NCBI GenBank assembly: GCA_003508835.1
Contig: PUFA01000165.1
Location: 3,749,001 to 3,813,000, forward strand
DNA length: 64,000 bases
Origin: Eonycteris spelaea
Lineage: Eukaryota; Chordata; Mammalia; Chiroptera; Pteropodidae
Direction of reading: 5' to 3'
A model generated the notes under the pieces. That model worked only from the letters and a program-made list of their open reading frames with translations, was not told where the DNA came from and did no database searches. This document shows positions 37,646 to 47,075 of the stretch, piece after piece (position 1 is the first letter of the stretch; every line of letters starts with the position of its first letter). Position numbers and translations under genes: made by a program.

Positions 37646-38685
37646 ATCCTGCAGACCTAAAACTGGTTTTTTTAAATTTAAAATTTGATAAAACCTATAT
37701 AACACTTTTGTCTGCTTTCTTAAGAACTACTAACTTTATGTGTTTATCTCTTCTGTGCTTCTGCGAATTGCATAAGGACTAAATATTAATTTTGCAATGA
37801 TAATAACAAAAAATGCAAACATGGTCCTTTGCTAGTAGAATCATTTCTAGAGACTATAAGTAAAGGAGAAAAAAAAGAGAGAGTATGCACCAGCGGTCAT
37901 AATTTTAATAAATTGAAGTAAAAACACACAATCAAACTTTTGACTAAGTCTGGTGACACAAACACACAAAAACCCACCTCCCCACCTCCTTCATACACAG
38001 AATTATATGTGAACAAAATGCAAACACCAGCTCCTCACTACTTTTGTGAGGTTCGGATGATATAATTTACAGGTGGTGTAACTATATATTTCCCAAAGTC
38101 CTCTCAGTGGAAAACAGCCCTTCCCACAGCAATCCAGGTAAACTCCTAGAATAGCCAAAACAGGCTGTCTTGCGACTGAGGATATTAGCTGCATGTCGAA
38201 TGAATTCTGCAAACCATACCATGAAGCTCACATTGATCTGCAGCATTTGAATTTGCAGACAGAAATGAACTTTGGCTTTTTCTTAATGTATTGGCATCCC
38301 ACACTGTTTCACTCTTCTATTAATTTGCTCTTTTTATTCTAAATACCAGAAAGAAAAAATGTTGAGGAAAGTTTGGAGAATTTTCTCTTTCTAATCCCTC
38401 ATTTAATAAAACTTTAATCATATTTTTTATAAATCTATTGCACTTCTTCATGAAAACCATCATACTGTACTGCACAGAGTAAAATTTACCATTTATAATA
38501 TGGATTTATGAAATTTATAGTCTGAATTTAGAATTGAAAATTTTTCTGCGTACCTGACTGAATGAACCATTTTGAAGCCATTCCAAGTGTAAAATAGAGA
38601 AGATAACATTTCAAGGCCAGCCAGCTCCCACAGTTCTCAATAAGACCTATGGTGATTCTTATTTCTTGGCGCATCAATATTTCTG
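37646..38685. other. Pre-integration flank, unassigned AT-rich DNA
   Basis: No gene or repeat recognised between the L2 copies and the provirus. The frames 38003-38212 and 38528-38749 have no domain; the latter runs into the LTR. Confidence 0.4.
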
Positions 38686-38691
38686 CACCTC
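38686..38691. repeat. Target site duplication, left (CACCTC)
   Basis: Six bases immediately before the 5' LTR, repeated exactly after the 3' LTR at 47438-47443. A 6-bp duplication is the length made by betaretroviral integrases. Confidence 0.95.
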
Positions 38692-39056
38692 TGTCGGGAG
38701 CCACACAAAGACAAAAAGATGGCCACGGTTCATGAGGTTCCTGCTTCACTTCCTGGAGATTAGCTGCAAGCCCGCGCGCGCCAAAAGATACTCTTCTCTC
38801 CCCTCCTTCCCCATTATCTTATACCAATCAGAATGTAGCTTATTGCCACCCCTGCTACGCGGCCAATCCCCTGCCTACATGTATCCTATAGCCCACTCCG
38901 CCCCTGAACACCAGTGTATATATACCCCTGTCTCACAATAAAATTTGAAGGCTTGATCAGAGTATTGTCTTGCCTTCGCTCTTCTCTCGCCCCCATTTTC
39001 TTTCAGGTCGGATCCTCCTCGTCCCCACAAATAACTAGGTCCCGCGGGTCGGGACA
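38692..39056 (+). repeat. 5' long terminal repeat (365 bp)
   Basis: Starts TGTCGGGAGCC and ends GGTCGGGACA. Compared with the 3' LTR it shows one substitution (TACATG/TACAAG near 38880) and three indels: a missing G in the GC run near 38772, two extra bases near 38818, and an extra CA pair near 39026. U3 holds an AAGATGGCC motif resembling a YY1 site (38716-38724), an ETS-like ACTTCCTGG (38748), two CCAAT boxes (38824 and 38863), a GC box (CCGCCCC, 38898) and a TATA box. Factor names are inferred from motif shape only. The 38666-38941 and 38875-39057 frames are not genes. Confidence 0.97.
38917..38942 (+). promoter_or_regulatory. LTR core promoter (TATA) and AATAAA signal
   Basis: TATATATA at 38917-38924 is followed only 12 bases later by AATAAA at 38937-38942. 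If transcription starts the usual 25-30 bases after the TATA box (about 38943-38952), the polyadenylation signal lies upstream of the cap, in U3. It would then be present only at the 3' end of the RNA. A GT-rich stretch (GTATTGTCTTG) follows at about 38962-38972. R would be very short. Confidence 0.75.
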
Positions 39057-39058
39057 AG

Positions 39059-39076
39059 TGGCGCCCAACGTGGGGC
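39059..39076 (+). promoter_or_regulatory. Primer binding site, tRNA-Lys1,2 type
   Basis: TGGCGCCCAACGTGGGGC lies two bases after the CA end of the LTR. It is the complement expected for the 3' end of tRNA-Lys(CUU), the primer used by Mason-Pfizer-type viruses and others. The two-base gap is the normal remnant of linear retroviral DNA ends. Confidence 0.95.
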
Positions 39077-39218
39077 TCGAGGCTCGGATCCTTCGCAGGC
39101 GGACCCCCGAGTAAGATATCGTCTGGCCAGACCCCTTTTTTGATGATGCAATAGGAGACGCCTTTCGCCGCTCACGGAGGTCGTCGTCCCTGGTGAGTAC
39201 CGGCCGCCTTACAAGAAA
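39077..39218 (+). promoter_or_regulatory. 5' leader with major splice donor
   Basis: Untranslated leader between the PBS and gag, where packaging signals usually lie in this group. CTGGTGAGTAC places a strong splice donor with its GT at 39193-39194, 25 bases before the gag start. It would pair with the acceptor at 44750 to make the env mRNA. No packaging structure was worked out. Confidence 0.75.
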
Positions 39219-41347
39219 ATGGGAACTAGATTAAGTAAAGAAGCGGTCTTCATAAGAGACCTAAAAAGTTCACTTAGGGAGAGAGGAGTTCGAGTTAAAA
39301 AGAAAGACTTGGTAAAGTTTTTTATTTTTGTTGATGAAGTCTGTCCGTGGTTTATTGTTAATGGCCCCGAAATTCACCCTAAAAAATGGCAGAAAGTAGG
39401 TAGAGATTTAAATGATTATCTTATCAAAAACGGTCCCGATTCTGTTCCTGTTTCGGTATTTTCTTACTGGGGTCTTATCAGAGATATTGTTGAAACTACT
39501 GACCCTGATAAACGCCAACTCTTGTCAGTAGCAGAATATTGCCTTCGCCCTCTATCTCGGGCAGCCTCAAGGTCGTCTCTTTCGGGCGATCCCCCTGCTC
39601 CAAAATCAGCTAAGTCCCCCTCCCCTAGCCCGACGCCATCTTTGCTCAATGCCCTCCCTGATGCCCCTCCCAAATGTTGCATTTATCCGCCTCTCCCTCG
39701 AGATTCGGACCTTGTTGATACACAAAAGGTTTTTCCGGTCCTGTCCAAGGGCCAAAATGGCGAGCCTTTGGATCCGGGAGACGCGGCCGAACTGGAAGGC
39801 GAAGCGGCCAGGTATCACAACCCAGATTGGCCCCTTGCCGCCCCGTCGCTTAATCTCCCTTCTTACACTCCCCCTATTCGGCCTCCCAATGTTTGCGCCC
39901 CGGCCTTTTTGCCCCCGTCGGCCCCCCCACTGCCCCTCCGGCTCCCGGTCCTGTTAGCCCCCCTACCGGTACTGAAGACCTCATAGCGCAGATAGTAGAA
40001 CAAAGAATAACCCGCCATCTCCAAAAATTGGTTGTTTCCCAACCTTCGCAAAAGGGTCCCTCTAGAAAACCGCTTATAACCACAAAACCTAAAAAACTGC
40101 TCTTTCCTGTTCTTACCCGGGCCTCCGCCCGCTCTGACCCCGCCTCCACAACACATAGTCCGGAGGAGGGTGATATCGAGAGCGGTGGCGAAGATGCCCC
40201 TGCAGCCCCGGAAATAGAAAGTGAGAGGGAGGAGCAGACTGAGCCGGAGCCGGCCGAGCCTGCTGATAGCCCTAGAGAATTTTATAAAATCCATTTCAAA
40301 AGCTTAAAAGAGCTGAACGCGGCCGTTAAAGCTTATGGCCCCAATGCCCCTTTTACTCTTTCTGTTCTTGATTCGCTGTCTCGAGGAGGACATTTACTTC
40401 CAAGTGAATGGCTGCGTATAGTCCAGGCTGTGCTTACCCGTGGTCAGTTTTTAACTTGGAAGGCAGATTTTGCTGACCGCTGCCAGACCATCGCTGCTGC
40501 CAATGTAAAGGACCCTCATTCCCCAACAGCATCCTGGACTTTTGATAAGCTTACGGGACAGGGCAGATATATCTCTGAAACTAGGCAGCAGCGCCTCCCC
40601 CTTGGTCTTTTATCTCAAGTGAAAGATGCGGCCTTGGGCGCTTGGATTTCACTCCCTGCTTCCGGGACTGCTAATACTCCCCTAACTAAGATTACTCAAG
40701 GCTCGCAAGAAGATTACAGTGAATTTGTTAGCAGGCTGTTAGAGGCCGCCGAAAGAACACTTGGTTCCGAGGCTGCCAATGATAAGATTGTAAAACAGTT
40801 GGCCTATGAAAACGCCAATTCGGCATGTCGAGCAGTCCTCCGAGGTAAGACTCGGGACAAAACTCTTGATGAAATGCTGAGAATGTGTAGAGATGTTGAT
40901 CCTTTTACATCTAAAGTTCAAGCCCTTTTAGCTGTAGGTGCCGCTGTTCAGACTCCCCCGGCTTCTTATCCTCCTCCCTTCCCCAGGGGCGCATCGCCTA
41001 TGCGTAACTGCTTTAAATGGACAGCCAGGCCATTTCGCTCGCCAATGCCCTACCACGGCTCCTCCTCCTAGAGTTGGGTCAATCCCCGGCATTTGCCCTC
41101 GCTGCCATAAGGGGCGGCACTGGGCCAAAGAGTGCCGTAGCAATCCAACAAATCCTTTTTACAGCACCACAAATCCTTTCACCCCCCCTTTCAGGGAAAC
41201 GGGCTGAGGGGCCAGCCCCGGGCCCCCCAGCCAATTCCATTCCAGCCGGCCTCGGGGAACAGCCAAGCTGTAGCACTCCCGCCCTCTATCGGGCCACACC
41301 CGGGAGTGCAGGACTTGACCTCTGTGCCTCCTCCTCAACAATATTAA
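39219..41347 (+). pseudogene. gag: Gag polyprotein, broken by indels
   Basis: Structural precursor (matrix, capsid, nucleocapsid). The start ATG at 39219 has A at -3 and G at +4. MGTRLS gives a myristoylation site (G2), followed by a betaretroviral p10-type matrix domain over about residues 1-95. A proline-rich linker carries P(S/T)AP-type late motifs near 39915-39937. The capsid holds a major homology region (Q-G-x2-E-x7-R) at 40697-40735. Two CCHC zinc knuckles of nucleocapsid lie at about 40998-41145. The frame changes three times: in or near a C7 run at 39922-39928, inside the first zinc knuckle near 41015, and between about 41142 and 41193. The last open frame then runs past the slippery site to a TAA at 41345-41347, giving the usual overlap with pro. 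Each break is a small indel; no in-frame nonsense mutation was seen. Confidence 0.93.
41194..41226 (+). promoter_or_regulatory. gag-pro -1 frameshift site with stem
   Basis: GGGAAAC at 41194-41200 is in phase with the final gag frame and shifts -1 into the open pro frame. After a 7-base spacer, GGGGCC (41208-41213) can pair with GGCCCC (41221-41226) around a 7-base loop. The loop's GCCCC could pair with GGGG at 41254-41257, making an H-type pseudoknot. Heptamer, spacing and stem match known betaretroviral gag-pro signals; the pseudoknot is inferred. Confidence 0.85.
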
Positions 41348-42117
41348 CACCTGAAGAGGGAGTTACAATTATTTCTACAGGAATTTATGGCCCACCTCCA
41401 AAAGATACCTATTTTCTAATTTTAGGGCGAGCTTCCACCACGATAAACGGCCTTATTGTCCACCCTTCCTTAGTTGACAATGACTATACTGGAGAAATAA
41501 AAATTCTTGCTAGTGCCCCTCAGTGCCCTGTCAGTATTATGAAAGGCCAGCGCCTTGCGCAGGCGCTCCCCCTCCCTTTAAGTACATCTTACCCTGCTAT
41601 CCATAAAAAGCGAGGCCCCTCTACCCCAGGTTCTTCAGACTTATATTGGGTCCAGGCTATTACTAAAGAACGCCCTACCCTTAAACTTAAGATCCAAGGA
41701 AAATTATTTGGAGGGATTTTAGATTCGGGGGCCGACTCTACGGTCATATCTCAGGCTTCATGGCCCCCCAGCTGGCCCTTACACGCCTCCTTGACCCATT
41801 TGCAAGGAATTGGGCAGTCAAGAAACACTTTACAAAGTTCACAGTTATTGAACTGGGAAGATGAAGTAGGAAATACCGGATTCATTCAGCCTTTCGTAGT
41901 TCCTGGGTTGCCGGTAAATCTTTGGGGAAGAGATATCCTTTCCCAAATGAAGGTCATCATGTGTAGCCCTAATGAAGTTGTAGCACAGCAGATGCTTTCA
42001 CAAGGTTACCTCCCTGGTCAAGGGTTGGGCAAACTAAAACAGGGAGATCCCAGCCCAATACTGGCTACGCCTAAGACAGACCGCTCAGGTTTAGGGTTTG
42101 AAAAACATTTTTTGTAA
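41194..42117 (+). CDS. pro: Pro: dUTPase, aspartic protease and G-patch (intact frame)
   Basis: Read by -1 frameshifting from gag; the frame is open from upstream of the slip site to TAA at 42115-42117. The dUTPase domain (about 41278-41586) shows PGSAGLDLCA, the NDYTGEI block and KGQRLAQ, and would hydrolyse dUTP to limit uracil in viral DNA. The protease follows, with the catalytic aspartate in LDSGADSTVIS (codon at 41722) and a downstream WGRDIL motif; it would cut Gag and Gag-Pro-Pol. A glycine-rich G-patch (GYLPGQGLGKLKQG, about 41980-42060) follows, as in other betaretroviruses. No breaks were found, in contrast to gag, pol and env. Expression still depends on upstream gag, which is broken in this copy. 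Confidence 0.92.
   Translation, partial: GKRAEGPAPGPPANSIPAGLGEQPSCSTPALYRATPGSAGLDLCASSSTILTPEEGVTIISTGIYGPPPKDTYFLILGRASTTINGLIVHPSLVDNDYTGEIKILASAPQCPVSIMKGQRLAQALPLPLSTSYPAIHKKRGPSTPGSSDLYWVQAITKERPTLKLKIQGKLFGGILDSGADSTVISQASWPPSWPLHASLTHLQGIGQSRNTLQSSQLLNWEDEVGNTGFIQPFVVPGLPVNLWGRDILSQMKVIMCSPNEVVAQQMLSQGYLPGQGLGKLKQGDPSPILATPKTDRSGLGFEKHFL
42108..42114 (+). promoter_or_regulatory. pro-pol -1 slippery heptamer
   Basis: TTTTTTG is read as T TTT TTG in the pro frame immediately before the pro stop. A -1 slip enters the pol frame, which is open from here into reverse transcriptase. The sequence fits the X XXY YYZ rule; the downstream structure was not worked out. Confidence 0.8.
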
Positions 42118-44723
42118 GGGCCGTTGCTCCTCCTGCACTCCAAGCAGACAAGATTACTTGGAAAAGTGATGTTCCTGTCTGGATCGATCAATGGCCCCTT
42201 ACTACTACAAAATTAAATGCAGCCATAGAGTTAGTGCAGGAACAGCTGGCTGCTGGACATATTGAACCTTCTACATCCCCTTGGAACACTCCAATCTTTG
42301 TAATCCAAAAGAAATCAGGCAAATGGCGGCTCTTACAAGACCTCAGGGCGGTCAATAAGACTATGGTCCCTATGGGCGCATTACAACCTGGAATTCCCTC
42401 TCCAATAGCCATCCCTAAAGGGTATGTCAAATTAGTTATTGATCTAAAAGATTGCTTTTTCTCCATACCTTTACATCCTGATGATTGCAAACGTTTTGCC
42501 TTTAGTTTACCCATTACCAATTGTGTAGGGCCTTCTCCTCGGTTTCAATGGAGAGTCCTCCCACAAGGAATGGCCAACAGCCCTACTCTTTGCCAAAAAT
42601 TTGTAGCCCAGACTATAGACCCCTTTAGGTTGCTCTTCCCCACTTTGTATATTATCCATTATATGGATGATATTCTTCTTGCCGGTCCTGACCAGCAACA
42701 GCTCTATGCGGCCAGTCAGCAACTAGTCACTGCCCTCCGAGATCGAGGACTACACATTTCCCCAGAAAAAGTCCAGGTCCACCCCCCTCAACTATTTTTA
42801 GGCTTTGAATTATTTTCTAATAAAATCCTCACTCAAAAAATTCAGCTAAAGAGAAGCTCCTTAAACACTCTTAATGATTTTCAGCGTCTGCTAGGAGACA
42901 TCAATTGGCTTAGACCTTATTTAAAACTGACCACCGGAGAGTTAAAGCCCTTGTTTGATGTCCTACGCGGAGATCCTGATCCCTCCTCCCCCCGCTCGCT
43001 TTCACCAGAAGCACAAAGGGCGTTAACCATTGTAGAGCGGGCTATTTCTGAACAGACCATTAGCTACTTCTCTCCACATTTAAGTTTGTGGCTGCTCATT
43101 TTTCCCACTCCCTTCTCCCCTACAGGAGTCCTTTGGCAAAACCATCCACTATTTTGGGTTCATTTGCCAGCCTCCCCCCCTAGAGTCTTAGCTACCTATC
43201 CTCAATTAGTTGCTGCCCTCTTACGTTTAGGCCGAGAGGCAGCCCTCAAGTTGTTCGGGAGAGACCCTGAAGTTATAACCCTCCCATACAACACGTCTCA
43301 GTTACAATGGCTTATTCAACATGATGATGATTGGGCAATCAGCTGCACCTCCTTCCAGGGGACAATAGACAATCATTACCCTGCGGACAGATTAGTCCAG
43401 TTCCTTCAAAAGACCCCGGTTGTCTTTCCCAAAAGGACTAAAACCACACCAATTGCTGGGGCCGTAATGGTGTTCTCTGATGGGTCCTCCTCCGGTATAG
43501 CCGCCTTCAGCATTAATGGGCAGATTACTCGAATACAGACAGATCTCTCCTCTGCACAGCTTGTTGAATTAACTGCAATAATCAAGGTTTTTGAGCTTTT
43601 AATAGATGCCCCCTTTAACCTTTACACTGATAGTGCCTATGTAGCCACCTCTGTTCCCCTATTAGAGACAGTGCCTTACATACGTCCCTCTACAAATGCT
43701 TCCCCCCTATTCGCAAAATTACAAAAACTAATTCTAAACCGCGGTGCCCCTTTTTTCATCGGGCACATACGCGCTCACTCTGGCCTTCCGGGGCCGCTTG
43801 CCAAGGCAATGACAGGGTTGATCTGGCACTCAATTAGTAGCCTCTGTCACGTCAGACTCACCCTTGGTTGCAGCCCAACGGGCTCATGAACTACATCATC
43901 TCAATGCTCACACTCTTAGACTCAAATTTTCAATCACCCGAGAACAGGCCCGCCAAATAGTTCGGCAATGTCAAGGATGCCTAACTCTCCTCCCAGAGCC
44001 TCATACCGGAATCAACCCCCGGGGGTTAGTCCCAGGAGAGATATGGCAAATGGATGTCACTCATTACCCTCCCTTTGGTAAATTAAAATATATTCATGTG
44101 TCTATTGACACCTGCAGTGGTTTTCTATGTGCATCCTTGCAAACGGGAGAGGCAACTAAAAACGTTATTACCCATGTTCTCTCATGCCTGGCATATCTGC
44201 CACAACCTAAAGTTTTAAAAACTGACAATGGCCCTGGATACGCCAGCTCTAGCTTTAAACAGTTCTGTGCACAGTTAGGTATTAAGCACATAACGGGAAT
44301 TCCTTATAATCCCCAAGGCCAAGGTATTGTTGAAAGAGCCCACTTAACTCTTAAAAACATGTTATTCAAACTTCAGTCGGGGGGAGAAGCACTCTACCCG
44401 AAAACAGGTAATGCAAAGACACTCCTAAATCATGCACTATTTTTCTCAATTTTCTTACCCATGACTCCGCGGGTAAAACCGCTGCTGATCGCCTTTGGCA
44501 TCCCTCCACGGCAGATAACTATGCACAGGCTATGTGGAAAGATCCGATGACCAACACATGGCACGGGCCTGACCCTGTACTCATATGGGGGAAAGGACAT
44601 GCTTGTATATATGATGCTAAGGTACAAAATGCCCGATGGCTCCCAGATAGACTCATTAAACCCCTAGACACAAATAAAAGCAAAAACAATAATAATTCCA
44701 ATCCAGGGCATATTAACCCCTGA
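42108..44723 (+). pseudogene. pol: Pol: reverse transcriptase, RNase H, integrase; broken near and in integrase
   Basis: Reached by frameshifting from pro. Reverse transcriptase is open from 42108 to about 43800, with LPQGMANSPTLC and catalytic YMDD (42660-42671). RNase H follows, with acidic residues in FSDGSSSG (D at 43479), QLVELTAI (E at 43566) and LYTDSAY (D at 43629). Near the end of RNase H the frame changes at about 43806 and again at about 43826-43840. The integrase frame then shows an HHCC zinc domain (about 43880-43980) and a DD35E core: D in QMDVTH (44053), D in KTDNGPGY (44224), E in GIVERAH (44332). A fourth-frame change near a T5 run at about 44436-44446 leads into the C-terminal domain (WKDPMTNTWHGPDPV), ending with TGA at 44721. 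All breaks look like short deletions. The copy could make RT but not an uninterrupted integrase. Confidence 0.93.
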
Positions 44724-44729
44724 GAAGCC

Positions 44730-44751
44730 TTCCCTTTTTGTTTATTTTCAG
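44730..44751 (+). promoter_or_regulatory. env splice acceptor
   Basis: A pyrimidine-rich stretch (TTCCCTTTTTGTTTATTTTC) ends in AG at 44750-44751, nine bases before the env ATG and just after the pol stop. It pairs logically with the donor at 39193. Confidence 0.85.
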
Positions 44752-44760
44752 GAGGCAAAA

Positions 44761-46784
44761 ATGAAGACATGCACGCTACTGATCCTCGTCATGGCCCTTC
44801 GCCCCGTTTGGACCCATCAAATTCTCAATTTCACCTGGACAGTCACCAATGAAGCAGGAGACCGCCTTCAATTTCTCCACATTAGCAAGTACCCCCCCTT
44901 GGCCCGTTCTTACCCCTGATCTCTGTGATCTGGCTGCCGGAGCTTCCGCGGCCTGGGGACTCCCAGACATTTACTCCCCTTCCCAAGCTCCCCCCCCTTG
45001 ACAATCTACTCACCTCCCTGGGTGTAATACCGCCGTAAAGAACCTATCTCAGAGAACAGAGTTTTATGTTTGCCCTGGAGCTCATAGAGATCGAACCCTT
45101 AACTATAAATGTGGATACAGAGACTCCTATTTCTGTGGCTCCTGGGGGTGTGAGACCACGGGAGACGCTAGTTGGAAGCCTAGCTCCACTTGGGATTATA
45201 TAACTGTAAGTAGGACTTGGAATCCCAAGCGTAACTCAACCGTACCCACTCCCGAATGTCAAAACATCCGATCCACAGGGGGACGATGTACACCGCTCTC
45301 CATTGCCTTTACTGACAAGGGAAAAAGGGCCCCTATTGATGGATGGCTCAGGGGACATGAATGGGGGCTAAGGCTTTATATTCAGGAACTGACCCTGGGC
45401 TCACTTTTAAAATCAAATTACTTCGATCCATTCCAAACGCCAACAAGCACGTTATCCTTGGCCCTATTGCCCCTAAGACAAAAGACCCAAAACCTTCTAA
45501 CCCTTCCCCCCTGTCTGCTAGTACTGTTTTCCAGGCTTTGCTCCCCCCGGTTTTACCCTCTACAGGCGAAATCCTTAAAGGCCTGGCTAATGTGACTGCA
45601 GAATCCCTTAACTCCACTGGATATAGCGAGTGCTGGTTATGTTTCTCCCCCGTTCCCCCGTTTTACGAAGGGATAGCAGTTTTAGTCAATACCTCAGCAG
45701 ACCTCATACTTACCAATGACTCCAGCAAGACTCGCTGGTCAGATCCCTTCCGTTTTTCAGAGACCTCTCCGGGTCTCACGTTGGCTCAGCTTTCGGGAAT
45801 AGGCCTCTGTATACATAGCCCCCTCTTGCGTCTACCCCCTCAGCTAGTACCCATTTGTAACAGCTCCTTCTCACCCCCGCTGTCCTATGAATTCTTGTCG
45901 CGCCCAACGGTACTTATTTTGCTTGCTCCTTTGGCATAACGCCCTCCGTTAACCCGCGCTTACTAATATCTAACAATGAATATTGTGTTTTAGTCATGCT
46001 CATGCCCAAAATTTCCATACATCCCACCGAAGACCTCCTTCCATATTACTCGGGCTCTGCTCGTACTAAGCGTGAGCCGGTAACCGCCATTACCTTATCT
46101 GTATTATTAGGATTGGGAGCAGCTGGGGCCGGAACAGGCATTGCCTCCATAATTACTTCTAAACAACAATATTATGCTCTTAGTCAGGCTATTGATAAAG
46201 ACATACAAAATCTGCAAGAGGGTTTAGACAGCCTGAAGGAATCTGTTGTCTCTCTCTCAGAGGTAGTGCTCCAAAATCGCCGAGGGTTAGACCTCCTCTT
46301 CTTGAAAGAAGGAGGCCTCTGCGCTGCTCTTAAAGAAGAATGTTGCTTTTATAAAGACAAAACAGGATTAGTACAAGATAGCATCGATAAAGTTAAGAAA
46401 AACCTAGAGGCCAGGCAAAAACAAAGAGAAAAAGATGAGGCCTGGTACAAAAACTGGACCTCTGCCACCCCTTGGCTAACTACTCTGATCCCCGCCATCC
46501 TTGGACCCTTGGCAGGATTCTTCCTTTTAGTGTCTCTTGGCCCCTGGGCCTTAAGAAAACTGACAGTTTTTATTCGAGAGCAGGTTGACCAGCTCGTCAA
46601 GCCAGCGGTTGCTGTTCATTATCACAGACTTACAGCCTGTGATGAAGAGTCTTGCATCGAGCCAACCAATGCTCCAGGTCTCCGGTTCTCAACTTTACAG
46701 GCGCCTCGACCGTGGTACCATCGATTTTGGCGCGTACTTAATATGGCTCATATGCTGGTCCGCCAGAACCAGGCATACCCCTAA
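44761..46784 (+). pseudogene. env: Env glycoprotein, type D/gammaretrovirus-like, broken by indels
   Basis: Surface (SU) and transmembrane (TM) envelope precursor. The ATG at 44761 opens a hydrophobic signal peptide. SU is interrupted by a frame change at a C7 run near 44892-44898, an in-frame TGA at 44999-45001 beside a C8 run, a frame change near 45380, and another near 45895-45910. It keeps a CWLC (CXXC) motif near 45630 and many Asn-linked glycosylation sites. TM is open from about 45910 to 46784: furin-type site RTKR ending at 46074, a fusion peptide of Gly/Ala/Leu residues, an immunosuppressive-type segment starting LQNRRGLDL, a CX6CC motif (CAALKEECC), an anchor helix near 46480-46545, and a rather long cytoplasmic tail. 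This Env class is shared by simian type D viruses and RD114-like viruses; I could not find the SDGGG-type receptor motif known for that group. The copy cannot make full-length Env as written. Confidence 0.92.
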
Positions 46785-47061
46785 GTATATGAGGGTATGG
46801 GCATCGAGATGAGTGCGAGACAAAGTACTGCAAGGGAGGGTTCTTCTAGAACCTCTCTGGTCCTCCCTGAGAATACGCCTGGCTTGCATAGAGGTTGGTA
46901 TCCATATGTACATAAAGCCTTGATATATTAAGATCAATTTGGCTTTCAGCTCTGCCTCTCCTCCCCAAAAGATACCGAGAGCATTTGCAGGATGTTACCC
47001 TGCTGGAGGAGCCAGGCCTCTATTCCCTCACTCGATTAAGGCCCACCTTTCTAAAATAAAT
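46785..47061 (+). promoter_or_regulatory. 3' non-coding segment with candidate RNA export element
   Basis: About 277 bp between env and the polypurine tract with no coding signal. It can form a bipartite hairpin: AGGGAGG (46833-46839) with CCTCCCT (46862-46868) outside, and GGTTC (46839-46843) with GAACC (46849-46853) inside; the shared base at 46839 means one of the two stems loses a pair. Mason-Pfizer-type viruses carry a constitutive transport element in this interval that recruits the host export factor NXF1. Function here is inferred from place and structure only. The 111-codon frame at 46939-47274 runs into the LTR and is not a gene. Confidence 0.4.
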
Positions 47062-47075
47062 AGAAAGGGAGGAGA
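47062..47075 (+). promoter_or_regulatory. Polypurine tract
   Basis: AGAAAGGGAGGAGA is an uninterrupted purine run directly before the TG of the 3' LTR. It is the plus-strand primer for reverse transcription. Confidence 0.95.

Noticed and set aside
1..38685. Host protein-coding exons among the small frames
   Set aside because: None has a recognisable domain or consistent codon bias with splice sites; most coincide with repeats or AT-rich chance frames. Short or divergent exons cannot be excluded.
39059..39076. tRNA gene at the lysine-tRNA-like sequence
   Set aside because: Only 18 bases complementary to a tRNA 3' end are present, in the position of a retroviral primer binding site.
39863..40294. 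143-codon minus-strand frame opposite gag
   Set aside because: It lies antisense to GC-rich gag sequence, has Arg/Gly-rich composition, no domain and no promoter signal. A shadow frame rather than an antisense viral gene.
41205..41207. TGA at 41205 as the natural end of gag
   Set aside because: The GGGAAAC slip site and the pro frame are in phase with a different gag frame that stays open to 41345, so the TGA lies in a shifted frame.
41278..41586. dUTPase as a captured host gene
   Set aside because: dUTPase within the pro frame is a normal part of betaretroviruses.
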